Shown: piece after piece, positions 24,601-35,700 of the stretch
Position numbering within the stretch: position 1 is the stretch's first letter
How the letters are laid out: each line of letters starts with the position of its first letter
NCBI GenBank assembly: GCA_017979445.1
Contig: CM030706.1
Location: forward strand, 7,853,595 to 7,917,594
Length of the DNA stretch: 64,000 nucleotides
Direction of reading: 5' to 3'
Origin: Akebia trifoliata
Lineage: Eukaryota; Streptophyta; Magnoliopsida; Ranunculales; Lardizabalaceae
The notes under the pieces: generated by a model
The model's database searches: none
Told to the model about the DNA's origin: nothing
What the model saw: the letters and a program-made list of their open reading frames with translations, nothing else
Position numbers and translations under genes: made by a program

Positions 24601-27358
24601 TATAAGTTTTTTCAAAAAAATAAATATTTTGGTCGAAGTTTACCATTCATCGAAATATTGCATTTTCATACGTAAATTTGATAATTTCTGTCAAAATTCA
24701 CTATTCATTGAAAATTTTCACAAAATGAATAGCGATTTCCACTGAAATATATACAAAAAAAAAAAACTGTCAATTAAATTTTGTGTCGGAACTTGTGGAA
24801 ATGGAAATATTTCGGTATATTTTGTGGAAATATGTCGAAATTTTATACTATGCCTGGCGGCCAAGACATAATTTCCTCTAATAAAGATATACACATATTC
24901 CAATCGCATGCATAAACTAATATTAGTAAGCTCAGTACTCTACCAAGTCAATAGGTTTGCTAAGGGACTGGGCACTGAGCATAGTAACAGAATTCGGTGA
25001 GGGCTCAATTTGGTTAATTCGGATAACTTCGGGAATGTGTCGTAAAAAAATCTGGAAAATTTTGAAAAATATACTAATGATGTTTTTTAGGTTTCTTACC
25101 AAAATCCATCTTCAACAACCTCCCTAAATGCTGAAGATAATAAAATTTTGATGGTGAAGGATATGCTTTTTACCATATTCCAAGATTAATCAATAAATTA
25201 CTGATTAATTCGTAGATTTGCCAATTTATTCACCTAATCCCTAATTCAGAGCTTTTTTTCAAAAAATTGGAAAAATTTCGAGAATTTTGTGACTATCCAG
25301 CGAACTCTATAGCCTATATCATGTTGGACTCTTTTTGTCTTTCATCTTGTTCATTAGGACTCCTTTACAACTAATGGTTTCATGTGGCTACTACCTCTGT
25401 TTTCAGGACAAAGTAGAAGCAATCCGAATTCTTCTTTGTCGAGACACTTTGAACCATTACAAGTTGAGCTTAAGAAAGCTCATGAACTTCCCTTGTTTCT
25501 TCTACCCGATGATAGTAAGAGAGAACCATGGAGAGAAAGAGCAATTTGTGGTACGGAAATCTCTGAAAGATGTCGAAGTCTTTCCAACAATAACTTTATG
25601 GGACCAGTTGTGCCTTCCCATAGACCCAATTCATATCCAACAATTCCTCAGTCCGATGTCATTTCTGGATCTTCATTGATTCCATCTTGGATAAAGCCTC
25701 CATTGAGTCCAAATTTGTCGGTCCAAAGCGCCGGGCTTATTGGAGAGGAGAGGCACCTTAATAAAAGCTCGGGATTGCACTCAAGTTGTGGAAGCAAAGT
25801 GATCTACCGTAATGGGTTTTGCCATGGGTCCCAGTCGGAGTCCAATGCATCACAGGTTCGATTTTCTTCAATTGGCTTTGATAGTAATTCGGCTTCTGAA
25901 CACTTTGAAAATCACGGTCCCACAAAGTATTTTAGGGGTTCAAATTGTGTGGATGTGAAATCTGCAAAAGATATGAACTTGAATCTAGCACTTATGAATG
26001 GCTTCCGAGATGGGAAGATTCCCCACCGAGATCTTGTGATTGTAGATGGAGAAGAGAAGAATGAAGATACATCACAAGGGTTACCTTGGCTTGGAGGAGC
26101 TTCAAAGCAAACAGGATTGGATTTCTTACGGGGCTATTCGCAGCAGTTCACCAATAAAACTGGAACGGAAAAAATTTGCACGACGAGTTTTGTTCAGGAT
26201 TTTACATCGGTTTCATGTGCCCAAGTTGCTGAACCTTTTCGGAGGATTGAAGTGGATGACTGTCCTAGTAATAAAAAGATTTTTGGGGCACCCATTTTTG
26301 ACAAAACTCATATTTCCAAGGACCAACCTTCTTTTAGCTCCCCGTCCAAGTCTCTTACGTACTCAAATGATGTAGAAAAGATTCCGAAAAGTGGGAAAGT
26401 TGGATTACTTGATATTGATTTGTCTCGTGATCCGGAATTACCTGACTCATGCCAGGAACTCTCATCGAAGAGTCCGATTGTAGACCGTTGTGGTTCTATG
26501 TATCACATTAATTTGAACTCATGTACAAGTGACGAACAGACTCCATCAACACCATATGTTCCAAGAGTCACATTGAACAATGCAGCTGAGATTGATTTGG
26601 AGGTCCCGGTGGTTCCTGATACGATGGAGAGTATTCCTCCAGGGGAAGATTCTTTGGGGTACCAACTTGAGACAGGGCAAAACCCACCCGATGAACTTGT
26701 CAGAGTCGCGGCTGATGCTATAGTCATCATGTCATCATCATCAAAGGTTTATACTCATTTAGAGGATCCCATGGAAGCATCTCTGAAGGACTCTCTAAAT
26801 TGGTTTGTGGAGATCGTTACTTCGAACACGGGTGATCATGATGAGTTCTCCGATGGGAGTGATTGCTTTGAGTCCATGACGTTGAAGTTGACTGAGACCA
26901 AAGTGGATGAAAACTGTTGTAAGATTTGGGTGCCGGAGAATCAAAAAGAGGAAGAAACTGGTCCATCATCATTGACTACTCGCGGGCGTAGAAGGGGTCA
27001 GGGAAGGAGGGGTAGGCAACGGAGGGATTTTCAAAGAGACATCCTTCCCGGTCTTACTTCTCTGTCTAGACTAGAAGTAACGGAAGATCTACAAGCGTTC
27101 GGAGGGCTTATGAGAGCTACGGGTCACCCTTGGCCAGGGTTAGCAAGGAGGAATGCTGCTAGAAATGGTCGGGCTCGAGGGAGGCGGCGCTCACCTGCTG
27201 TGCTAGTGAGCACCATATGCTCACCCCCGAGGCAGCAACCTAATAATAATGAACTGGATCTCGAAGAGAGAAGCCTGAAAGGTTGGGGGAAAACTACTAG
27301 ACGGCCTCGACGACACAGATTTCCATCCGGTACTCCCTCCACTTTAACCCAAGTATAG
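21654..27358 (+). CDS. DUF863 family protein (967 residues)
   Basis: Coding exons 21654-21887, 22479-23196 and 25407-27358 join in frame (phases 0 and 1) to 967 residues. The start MGTKVQCKSYSPAYYSMRDL and QTMLEHETIFRKQVYELHRL then YRIQRDLMDELKRKEL are the diagnostic N-terminal region of plant DUF863 proteins. Residues about 842-915 form the other conserved block, with RGRRRGQGRRGRQRRDFQRD, ILPGLTSLSRLEVTEDLQAF and GGLMRATGHPWPG. The middle is Ser-rich and probably disordered. It contains ADLNEP and LNLAL (509-513), the latter fitting an LxLxL EAR-type repression motif. Molecular function of the family is unknown; nuclear location is suggested by the Arg-rich block. Intron 2 (2.2 kb) contains a MITE. 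A 5' non-coding exon is inferred because the ATG directly follows an acceptor. Confidence 0.88.
23325..23674. mobile_element. MITE in DUF863 intron 2, with a third internal copy of its end
   Basis: Left end AGAGGGCTGCTATTGGCACC with TTCTACTTATTACACCCC; right end reverse-complemented AGAGAGATGCTATTGGCACA with TTTTACTTATTACACCCC. A further direct copy of the left end (GAGAGTTTCTATTGGCACCC) starts at about 23563. The interior has no frame. Confidence 0.72.
24113..24862. repeat. Possible old foldback element in DUF863 intron 2
   Basis: GGCCAGATATTAAATTTTGA at left weakly matches GGCCGCCAGGCATAGTATAA from the right side reverse-complemented. Inner CATTTCCA and TGGAAATG words are also inverted. 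The ends are not certain. Confidence 0.3.
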
Positions 27359-28386
27359 ATTATGGTTTAAAGTTTCATTGTGTCTCGTAATGTTTTGGCC
27401 GAGTTATATTCCGGTTTCGGTCTAGATCAAAATGAGCCGTTGATTCTGAAAAGTTGAATGTTTCGGATTGTCTCGTGACAGGATTGATTTTTCTCCCGAC
27501 CAAGATATTATGTCGATACGAGATTTTAAATCTTGTTATAGAGGCCTCAATTTATGATTTGTGCATTTTTATAGAGGGAAATGGGGGAGAATGGGGAGTT
27601 GTTTTTATAGATTTATGGGGTTGAGGTAGTTGTGAGTACACCTCTTAATCCCAAATTTGGGTACCATTGATCTGGTGTATCATTGAAGTAATGTTGGCAT
27701 TATTTCTTCCGAGAAATAGACATTTTGAATTGTGGGTGTGATGGATTTACCTGTAAATTTAATGAGTGGGTGTTGGGATGAATATTATTTCATTATGGGT
27801 GATATAAACATACCCCTCCATGTTTTGATTAATATTTGAGATAACCTCATGTGTTTTCATATAGATGACATGCCCCTTGACCTTGGTCTTCTCTGAACTA
27901 TTAACTAAAAATGATCTGAATACCCTCATCATCAACCTATAACAAAAAAATCCCATAATTTTTCTCCCAAAAATCAGTCAATCTTAAAGCTCTTTAACAC
28001 TTAGTTAAATTATTTTTGAACACATTCATCTTCAACCTTGTCTTAGAAAACGCTTGATCATTCTAGCAAAAGAAATCAACTTCCATTTCTTAAAAAATCC
28101 TCTCTTATTTGAGAATCTTTAGGTTGAAGAAGAGGGTAAAAAAATTTATCCGGTAGGTTTAAGAAGAATATTTTTGGGGAACGTCTAGGATTTTTGGCTT
28201 GAGGTTGAAGATGAGGACATTTAGGCCATTTGAAGGTGGTCTCTCAAAGAATACCAATGTCAATAAGTTTGAAAACTCAGTGAGGTATTTCAAATATTCA
28301 CCAAAACATGGAGTATGTGTAAATCATTCTTTCATTGTTTCATTATAAAGATTTTTAGAGATTTGTTTTCCTTAATAAGCTCAAAT
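27359..28386. other. 3' flank of the DUF863 gene, no gene seen
   Basis: The first 300-400 bases are probably 3' UTR. Nothing coding is supported after that; the sequence becomes AT-rich and unstructured. Confidence 0.45.
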
Positions 28387-28969
28387 TAGGGTATATATTC
28401 TGTTTCTGATTCTAGTTTTGATTTCAAAATAAATGAAAGAGAATTTGCTAGAAAACACGGATACCCATCAATTCTGATTCTCAAGATTCGAATGAGAAAA
28501 AAAGAATTCAAATCATTGTAAAATATTTTTTCTTTTAAAATATTAATATATTATCTATAAAATTATTAACTTATGTATAATTTATTATAATAAATATATA
28601 AGTTAATGATTTTTATTTTTTTTCAAAAATAAAGATTTATCTTCTTAAAAAGTAGTAAGTTTTTAAAAGAGATAGTTCGTTTTAAACTTCAATCCATAAT
28701 TTATATGAAAAAAAAAATATTGAAGAGTTTTATCAAACATGCTTAATTTTGAAATAAAAGAATACATTAAATCATCTATAGTATAAAAAAAAAATAACAA
28801 AATATATTGATTCTGGATATCTGTAGCTGTAGGATAGAACCTAAAGATTCTGATTCCTATTAGTTTGGTTTCATTTTAGATTTGACTCTAATCGATTTCA
28901 ATAAAAAGGGAATCAGAACCGGATTTTCGATTCTAATTCTGTTTAAATGGGTATCCATTGATACCCCTA
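28387..28969. mobile_element. Diverged copy of the 15528 hAT-like MITE
   Basis: The right end ATGGGTATCCATTGATACCC followed by CTA and the inner stretch TTCAAAATAAATGAAAGAG ... GTTTGGTTTCATTTTAGATT parallel the element at 15528-16162 in order. The left end (TAGGGTATATATTC) is eroded and no target duplication remains. Confidence 0.55.
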
Positions 28970-29157
28970 GTACAAGGTGAGACTTGTTTAAAACTTGAAG
29001 AGACTTGCATAAATTCTTGAACAACATTAGATTTAGAACAGGCGAGCATCCGTTACCAAACACCCCTAAAATAGAAAAGACTGGATGTTGCTCATAATAT
29101 CGAAGTTGATGTTAAAGACCTCAGGAACTTCTCCACGTATACAACTGAGGTTTTCCA

Positions 29158-29661
29158 TAGGGGTGCAACTCAAATCGAGAACCGAACCAAACCGATAGCT
29201 TTGGGGTGGTTTGGTTCGGTTTGGAACAAGTTGCGGTTCAATTCCGGGTTATGAAAATGAAGAACCGATCAATTTGCTTTGGTTCTCGGATCAAACTTGT
29301 ATAGAACCAAATCAAATCGAGAACTGAATCTCTATGCAATAAATATATGTGTATATAATAATTATGAAGAATTATTTTAAGAGTTAGTACATAGGTTAGT
29401 GATCTTTTATGGATAAACTAATGACTTTTTATAGATAGATTTGTGATTTATTATATGAAATTTTATGTTTATTTTTTCATTAAAAACTACTACTTATAAT
29501 TTATAAAATATTTGCAATCCGTAGAACCGAACCAAACCAAACCAAACCGACTTTAATTCGGTTTGGGTTGGTTTGGTTCTAGTTCTTATTTAATAGAACC
29601 AACCTATATCGATTCGATTCCAATTTAACCTCAAACCGAACCGAATCAAGTTGCACCCCTA
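29158..29661. mobile_element. hAT-like MITE, 504 bp, perfect 8-bp target duplication
   Basis: TAGGGGTGCAACTC at the left pairs with TAGGGGTGCAACTTG from the right. GTTTTCCA flanks it exactly at 29150-29157 and 29662-29669. Subterminal regions are rich in GAACCGAACC and GGTTTGGTT words, forming further inverted matches. The clean duplication suggests a fairly recent insertion. No transposase frame. Confidence 0.88.
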
Positions 29662-29767
29662 GTTTTCCATGCAAATTTTTGGACATTCTTTCACTCAAAT
29701 CCTGTGGGGTCCACTGTCCCTACACATTGACTTTAGATGTTCAGGTGTGATATCTAATTTTTTGGAA

Positions 29768-30545
29768 GAGAGATTTACCAAACAGCCCTCTACATCATTT
29801 TTATTAAAAAGAACTCCATCGTAGTTCTGACAACTCCAAGGGAACCCTATTTTATGAAGTTTGCTACCCAACAAATCTCACTTTATCAAGTTTGTTACCG
29901 AGCAAACCTTGGACTAGCCACCACATCATAAAATTTAAATTTATGTGATTAATTTGTTATTCAACATACCTTGGACTGAATTCTATTCGCATTAATTTGA
30001 TCTGATGTCACAAGGTTATAACAGACAAAATTATAAGAACTTTAAAAAGAATATTGATAATCTAACAATGGCATACTCAATCGACTCTCCTAACGTGATA
30101 AATTCGAGAGTTGTAAATATGTATGTCTCGGGATATAAAACTTTACTTTCCCATAAAAAATGTGTATCCCAAGGTATACAAACATATGATTCTCGAACTT
30201 TTCACGTCAAGAGAGTCACTTGAGTGTGCCACATGGTATAGTCAAATTATCACGACTCCTTTAAAAATCAAATTATAAAATAAAATAAAAAATTAATTTT
30301 CACCATTTAATTTTAATTTTAAATTTAGATTTCAATAGCTATTCATTTTCAACAATTACAATCAAATTCAAAAAGTTATTTTTTTTTTTTAATCTGATTT
30401 TTTCCATTAAACCTAGAAGGTTATGAGGTTGGATTACTAATTTAATAATCCATGTGAGATTTCACATCTTAATAAGTTAGTAATGATAAGCTGATTAATA
30501 AAGTAAGATTTGTTCAAGTAACAAATTCGATAAAGTAAAGGAGTT
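29768..30545. mobile_element. Foldback element, GAGATTTACC ends, with nested elements
   Basis: Left end GAGATTTACCAAACAGCCCT, then CAACTCCAAGGGA and AGTTTGTTACC; the right part carries the reversed words GGTTACTTGAAC-like, TAAAGGAGTTATTGTAATAA. The same family is intact at 31535-32122 and 37812-38418, and a right end stands alone at 36655-36759. A small foldback (30066-30232) and a piece of the TTACTAA family sit inside it. Confidence 0.5.
30066..30232. mobile_element. Short foldback element, 167 bp
   Basis: TGGCATACTCAATCGACTCT and CGTGATAAATTCGAGAG at the left pair, reversed, with CTCGAACTTTTCACGTCAAG and AGTCACTTGAGTGTGCCA at the right. The transcript would fold into one long hairpin. It shares both ends with the larger element at 30549-31361, so it may be a deletion derivative. 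Confidence 0.6.
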
Positions 30546-30548
30546 ATT

Positions 30549-31361
30549 GTAATAAAATTACACGTGGCATACTCAATCACTTACCTGACGCGACTCTTCT
30601 TAGCAATTCGAAATACGACAAAAATTTGATTATTGAAAAGTTCGATCAAAAATTCAATAATGAAAAATGTGAAATATACTTCAAACGTGCATTATCCATT
30701 TTATTATAAAAATTCGAAAATAAAAAATTCAACATATGATAGTGATGATGATAATGGTGATAATGAGGATATTGATATTATTACTCCATTGATTTTTAGA
30801 AGAAGACCAAAGTCAAAAGACAAATCATTAATTCGAAAAATTAAGGTGTAGTGTAATCTCAAATAAATGTAGAGGGTCATATCATTATATTTTAAAGAAA
30901 AAATGGACATTTGTCATATAAAAATATGGATTCGTCCAGAATTTTGAAGCATGATTGCTTCACAGTCGACTTGTGTTTCACGTCACAGTTTACAAATTTA
31001 CACTTTGCAACATACAATAAGTTATAATAGCATTTTTTTTCTATTAAATTTTATAAAAATTCGTAAAAAAATACGTTTTACTCTTTTCAAACTTAAAATC
31101 TGTGAATTATTTAGAATAGTTCAATAATCCAGAAAATGATACTTTTATTGAAAAATAAATGTAAAATTCGTGAATTTTTCAAGAATTAAACAAGAAATTG
31201 CTAACAAGAGACGTGACAGGCTTGAAAATCATAGATATGCTTTTCTTAGGATGCAAAATTGCTTTTTTCTATTATTTATTTATGAGGATTCGTATTCCCA
31301 AGAAGAGCACATCTACGACTCGAAAACCTGTCATGTCAAGTAAGTCGATTGAGTTGCCACT
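30549..31361. mobile_element. Larger foldback relative with coding-like remnants
   Basis: GTGGCATACTCAATCACTTA at the left pairs with the reversed right end AGTCGATTGAGTTGCCAC. Inside are frame remnants on the plus strand: SDDDNGDNEDIDIITPLIF followed by RRRPKSKDKSLIRKIK, and RDRLENHRYAFLRMQNC, the latter also open at 37407-37607 in the duplicate. I do not recognise the protein; an acidic stretch followed by a basic one is all that can be said. Confidence 0.45.
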
Positions 31362-31534
31362 ACCTAAGTCAAATTATCAGCACTAAAAAACTCTTCACTT
31401 TTGATGATGTATCGTTACGTGTCTATTTCTTGACCGTTGATCTTCTTTGGTTATTAATACATTGGAATTACTGTTTTAATTCTCCCTAATCTTTCCGATG
31501 GCAATTAATTAAGTTATTAAAATAAAAATAAAAA

Positions 31535-32122
31535 AGCTTTACCGGGCAGACCTATCTATTGCAATTTTATTACAATAACTCCCTTACTTTTATCAAGTTT
31601 GTTACTTAGCAAAGCTTACATTATGAATTAGACTAGCATGACTAATTTAGTAAGATTTCAAATCTTACAAAGGATCATTGGGCTTACATGGATTATTAAA
31701 TTCGCAATCCAACTCCGCCGCCTTTTAGATTTCGTGAAAAAAATTCCAAAAAAATCCTTTTTGAGCTTGATTGAAGGTATTGAAATTGAAGGGTTACTGA
31801 ACTTCTAAATTTAAAACTAAAATTTAACAATGAAAATTAACTTTTTTATTTTTCAAAGTTCTTAGAATTTTTTCCTTTATAATCATGTGGCATCAATCGT
31901 GTTTTTTGATGACACAACTTGATGCAGTTAGATCTACTCCAAGGTATGTTTAACAAATTAACTGCATTAATTTGAATATTATGATGTGGATCCTCATTCC
32001 AAGGTTTGTTGGGTAACAAACTTTAACAATCTTCATAAAATAAGGTTCCCACAGAGTTGTTAGAACTCCAAGGGAGTTTTTGTAATAAAAATGCAACAAT
32101 TAGGTCTGTCGGTAAATCTCTC
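31535..32122. mobile_element. Foldback element, GAGAGATTTACCGACAGACC ends (left copy)
   Basis: Left TTTACCGGGCAGACCTATC with ATTGCAATTTTATTACAATA, against the right end reversed GAGAGATTTACCGACAGACC with TTGCATTTTTATTACAAAAA. AACTCCCTT follows on both sides. A fragment of the TTACTAA family is nested at about 31650-31910. The duplicate is at 37812-38418. Confidence 0.68.
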
Positions 32123-32283
32123 TTAAAAAGTTTCTATATAAATTCCACCTACCCTACCGTTACATGGTACATGTTTGGTCCATTGTGCTTTACAAATAAA
32201 AGAGTATCACTAATGACTGTAAAATATTTCCCAAATCTTTTAAAATTATTGCACCTTAATAGAGAAAGATCTGATATGATATG

Positions 32284-32926
32284 TAGTGGTGACTTGGGCA
32301 GGTTGGCCGGAACTCAACCCGATTGATGGGTGAGCTTGGGCTGATTTATGTAGAAGATGAGTTGAGCATAGGTTAGAATATCTCAACTCGATTTCACTTA
32401 CCTGATTTCAATTCAAGTTAAGCTCAGGTTGAGGGTTCGAGGAAGCCGACTCAATCCAAACTTGATGCTATATAGTAATATATAAATATTTTTATATTAG
32501 TTATAGATATATTTTTTTATTTCGCCTTATTATTATGACTTGTGGCCAATTGGTTATTATTAATGTGAGCTTTGGTTTAGTATGATTTGTCTAAATATTC
32601 TCTTAATGATGGATTTGAAGGTTGTATACAATTTTACTTATTAGCCTTTTTGTTTTTTATATTGTATATCTTTTTTTTTTAAATATAAAATTTATTTACT
32701 AATCAAAATGAAATTAGGGTTATTCAATGAGCACAATCCGACCAAACTGTCAAAAATTAACTAACTTGGTCCAACTCGAACTCAACTCAATTTTAGAAGA
32801 TCAAGCTCAGGTTGAACTTGGGTTAGTGAGCTTAGGATGATCGGATTGAGTTGAGCTCAGATTGGGGGGTCTGCTACTTGGGTTGAGCCTTGGTTTATCC
32901 TCCAACCCACACAAGTTGCAGTCCTA
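32284..32926. mobile_element. Putative hAT-like MITE (left copy)
   Basis: TAGTGGTGACTTGGGCAGGT at the left matches, imperfectly, TAGGACTGCAACTTGTGTGG from the right reversed. Subterminal GAGTTGAGC and GCTCAACTC words are inverted. No target duplication was found. The duplicate is at 38579-39211. Confidence 0.5.
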
Positions 32927-33053
32927 GTAGGAATCCTCTTTAGAGTTAACGGAGAAAAAGAGGAAAAATAACAAAGTTGGGAAGGGTAATATTGAAAAAG
33001 GGTAGAAGAAGAAAAAAGATATAGTTAGCGGTATTTTTAGAAGAATAATTTGA

Positions 33054-33210
33054 AGTGACCTCAAGATTGAACCTCACATCACACACCCTGACATGAAAGT
33101 GTATGGAAACCATAGATGCTTTTCCTCGAAATACAAGTGAAAAAGCATATATAGTTCCTATCCACTTTCACGTCAAGATGTGGGATATGAGGTCCAATCT
33201 TGATGTCACT
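33054..33210. repeat. Long near-perfect hairpin, 157 bp (left copy)
   Basis: AGTGACCTCAAGATTGAACC with TCACATC and GACATGAAAGTG pairs with the reversed right arm AGTGACATCAAGATTGGACC with TCATATC and GACGTGAAAGTG. The arms are about 75 bp with a small loop. It looks like a small foldback transposon inserted in an older repeat. A transcript could feed small-RNA pathways. The duplicate is at 39338-39494. Confidence 0.7.
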
Positions 33211-34542
33211 CCAACATGACTCTTTTTGGAAAGAAGAAGAAGAAGAAAGCTAAAAAGGTAAAGAAGTAAACCTATCCTCAAGATACGTTGTTTGTGAGCT
33301 ATAAATCTTAAGACAAATAGATTGGGACCAACTTTGTATTTTATTATATAAATATTTTCAAGATCTTTTGAAATTAGTGTATCATACTTTTGTTGTTTTC
33401 AAATTTCAAAGAAAATTCTTATATAAACCCCATCCAATCCACCTATTGTAACTTAAAATGTCATTTATTTCTCTTTTTTTGTTTTAGATTTATGATATAT
33501 TTGTACTTATCCATTCGAACCTCGATCATTGTTCTTGACATTTTCGTTAACCCAAAATATTGCCAAAAAGAATACCCAATTATTATTATTATTTTTTTTT
33601 TTCAAAACTTGGTATAAGCTGAAGTGTTGAGTTTGAGTGTTTGGTTCAAGAAGATTGGAATTTTGGGGGAAAATGCTGGAAAGCTACAACAATCATTTCT
33701 ATTGAAGACTATGAGCAAATTTCTATCCAAGCTGATCACCCCAAACTTGGAATGATGTTAAACCCCCTCTCGTGGAGCCGTAGATTATCGTGAGCGCATG
33801 GATTGCATAAAATTTGATTTGCATTCTCATCCTCACATTAGGGTTTTCAATTGGGTCATTCGCCCGCTAACCGGACCCAATTTGTCCGAGACAAAAACAA
33901 GGACTAGAATCTTGATATTGACCCCACAAAGTAATTTTCAAGCCCATATACTCGTGCCGGACTAGGGCTTAATAGCACTAAACCCAGCCCAGCACGTCTC
34001 GAAATACTATATAATAAGAGAGAACTACATATGGTTTTTCACATTTATTGATGAGGGGAACTGCATTTGTAGATGTAAGAAATGTAGATTTAGAGCAAGT
34101 TTTGCTAAAATGAGGAAGTATACCTTATGGACAAATATTTCTTTGCAACTATTGTTAAAAGTTTGAAATCAAATTATCTAAGAAATTTTAGCTTGGAAAC
34201 AAGAGCAAAATTCAGCTCAAGCCCAGCACAAGCCAGGCCCACTTATAATAATCCCATTGATTAAGATGTGCGAATCATAAATTTGATCAGATCATGTTGG
34301 AAATTTTGTAATCTTAGAGTAATGGAAAATTGGTCGAATGAACTTTCAAAATAATTTTGGGGTGTGTTTGATTGCAAGGAAAATATTTATCTACAAATGA
34401 TGTACAAGAAAATTATTTTTCACTATTTGAGCATATCATAGAAAATCACACGGAAAATCTCTTTGTACCCTTTCATTTAAATTGGGTTGTATAGATTTTA
34501 ATTTTTTTTGTTAACTTTTACGTGTTTTTAAATAAGTCTGGT

Positions 34543-34903
34543 CATACTAATTTGGTAAGATTTCAAATCTTACCAAGAGTCATTAAGCTCGCCTTCTAGC
34601 ATCCAAAAAAAATTATCCGATGCCACATGTATGTAGAGGACAAAATTATAGGAAAGATAAAAAAGAATACTTAAAAAAGAAAAAGATTGTTTTACACTGT
34701 TGAATTTTAATTTTAAATTTGAGAGTTCAGTAGCCATCCCATTTCAAAATTTTATATCAAGTCTAAAAAAAAAATTATTTTTTGATTTTTTAGTCTGAGT
34801 TTTTCCAAGAAATCCGGGGCGTTATGGTGTTGGATTACCAATTTGGTAATCCATTTGAGCTCAACGACCCTTAGTAAGATTTGAATCTTACTGGGTTAGT
34901 AAG
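34543..34903. mobile_element. TTACTAA-family foldback MITE (left copy)
   Basis: Left CATACTAATTTGGTAAGATT with CAAATCTTACCAAGAGTC; right reversed CTTACTAACCCAGTAAGATT with CAAATCTTACTAAGGGTC. Same family as 9386-9757. It is nested in a larger inverted arrangement whose outer ends are GTGTGTTTGATTGCAAGG (about 34364) and GCGCAATCAAACATGC (about 35767). Confidence 0.7.
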
Positions 34904-35269
34904 GAAAACATTATAATTAAATTAGAAGGTGATGTTTACCAAATGAATATGTATCAGAAGCGTTTATTTATAATTTAAAATATTGATTAAAGAATTTTTG
35001 ACGATTATATAGGAAAAAAAGATATTTTGTAATCTTGAAAATTAACCATCATGATTATAAGGTCATGGGTTGCAATTTTCTTAGTTTTTGATTAAAATGA
35101 CTTTGAGTGTATTATGTTTAAACGTAAAAGTGAGGGCATTTATGAGATCCAAATTTTGGTATTGTGTGACAAATCAATTTTTTGTGAGGGGTGGGGGGTT
35201 GAGAAAAGATTTGCCACCTAAAGATGCAGATTTCATGCGTGCGGCAAATCATTTTCCCTTTTATATATA

Positions 35270-35621
35270 GGGTAGCGTTCAATGGCAAACTTTTTGGCAA
35301 AACATTTTTCAAAACATGAGTTAGAAGTTTTGGAATGGGCTGATTTTTGGTGAGGATGATCTCTACGGTGAGGAGATCATCCTCACCAAAAATCAGCCCA
35401 TTCCAAAACTTCTAACCCATGTTTAGAAGTGGAAAAATCGTGGACTGTCCATTTTTTGTAAACTGTTTTTTATGGGTTAGAAGTTTTGGAATGGGTTGAT
35501 TTTTGGTGATGATGATCTCCTCACCGTAAAGATCATCCTCACCAAAAATCAGCCCATTCTAAAACCTCTAACCCATGTTTTGAAAAATGTTTTGCCAAAA
35601 AGTTTGCCATTGAACGCCCCC

Positions 35622-35622
<1 letters not shown>
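35270..35622. mobile_element. Foldback MITE bounded by (TA)n, copy 2
   Basis: GGGTAGCGTTCAATGGCAAA at left; right end reversed GGGGGGCGTTCAATGGCAAA. The internal double stem-loop is as in the copy at 20035-20410, with high similarity by eye. It is preceded by TTATATATA and followed by about 75 bp of (TA)n (35623-35700). The duplicated segment at about 41610-41640 lacks both the element and the TA run, so it inserted after the tandem duplication. Confidence 0.88.
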
Positions 35623-35624
<2 letters not shown>

Positions 35625-35688
<64 letters not shown>

Positions 35689-35700
35689 TATATATATATT
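35625..35700. repeat. (TA)n microsatellite flanking the foldback MITE
   Basis: TA run with one phase slip near 35682. It is absent at the matching place in the right duplicate, where a poly-T run stands instead. Confidence 0.9.

Noticed and set aside
25335..25679. An overlapping frame at the start of the last DUF863 exon, and several smaller frames antisense to that exon
   Set aside because: Shadow frames of the DUF863 coding exon; the in-frame splice join and family match support only one frame.
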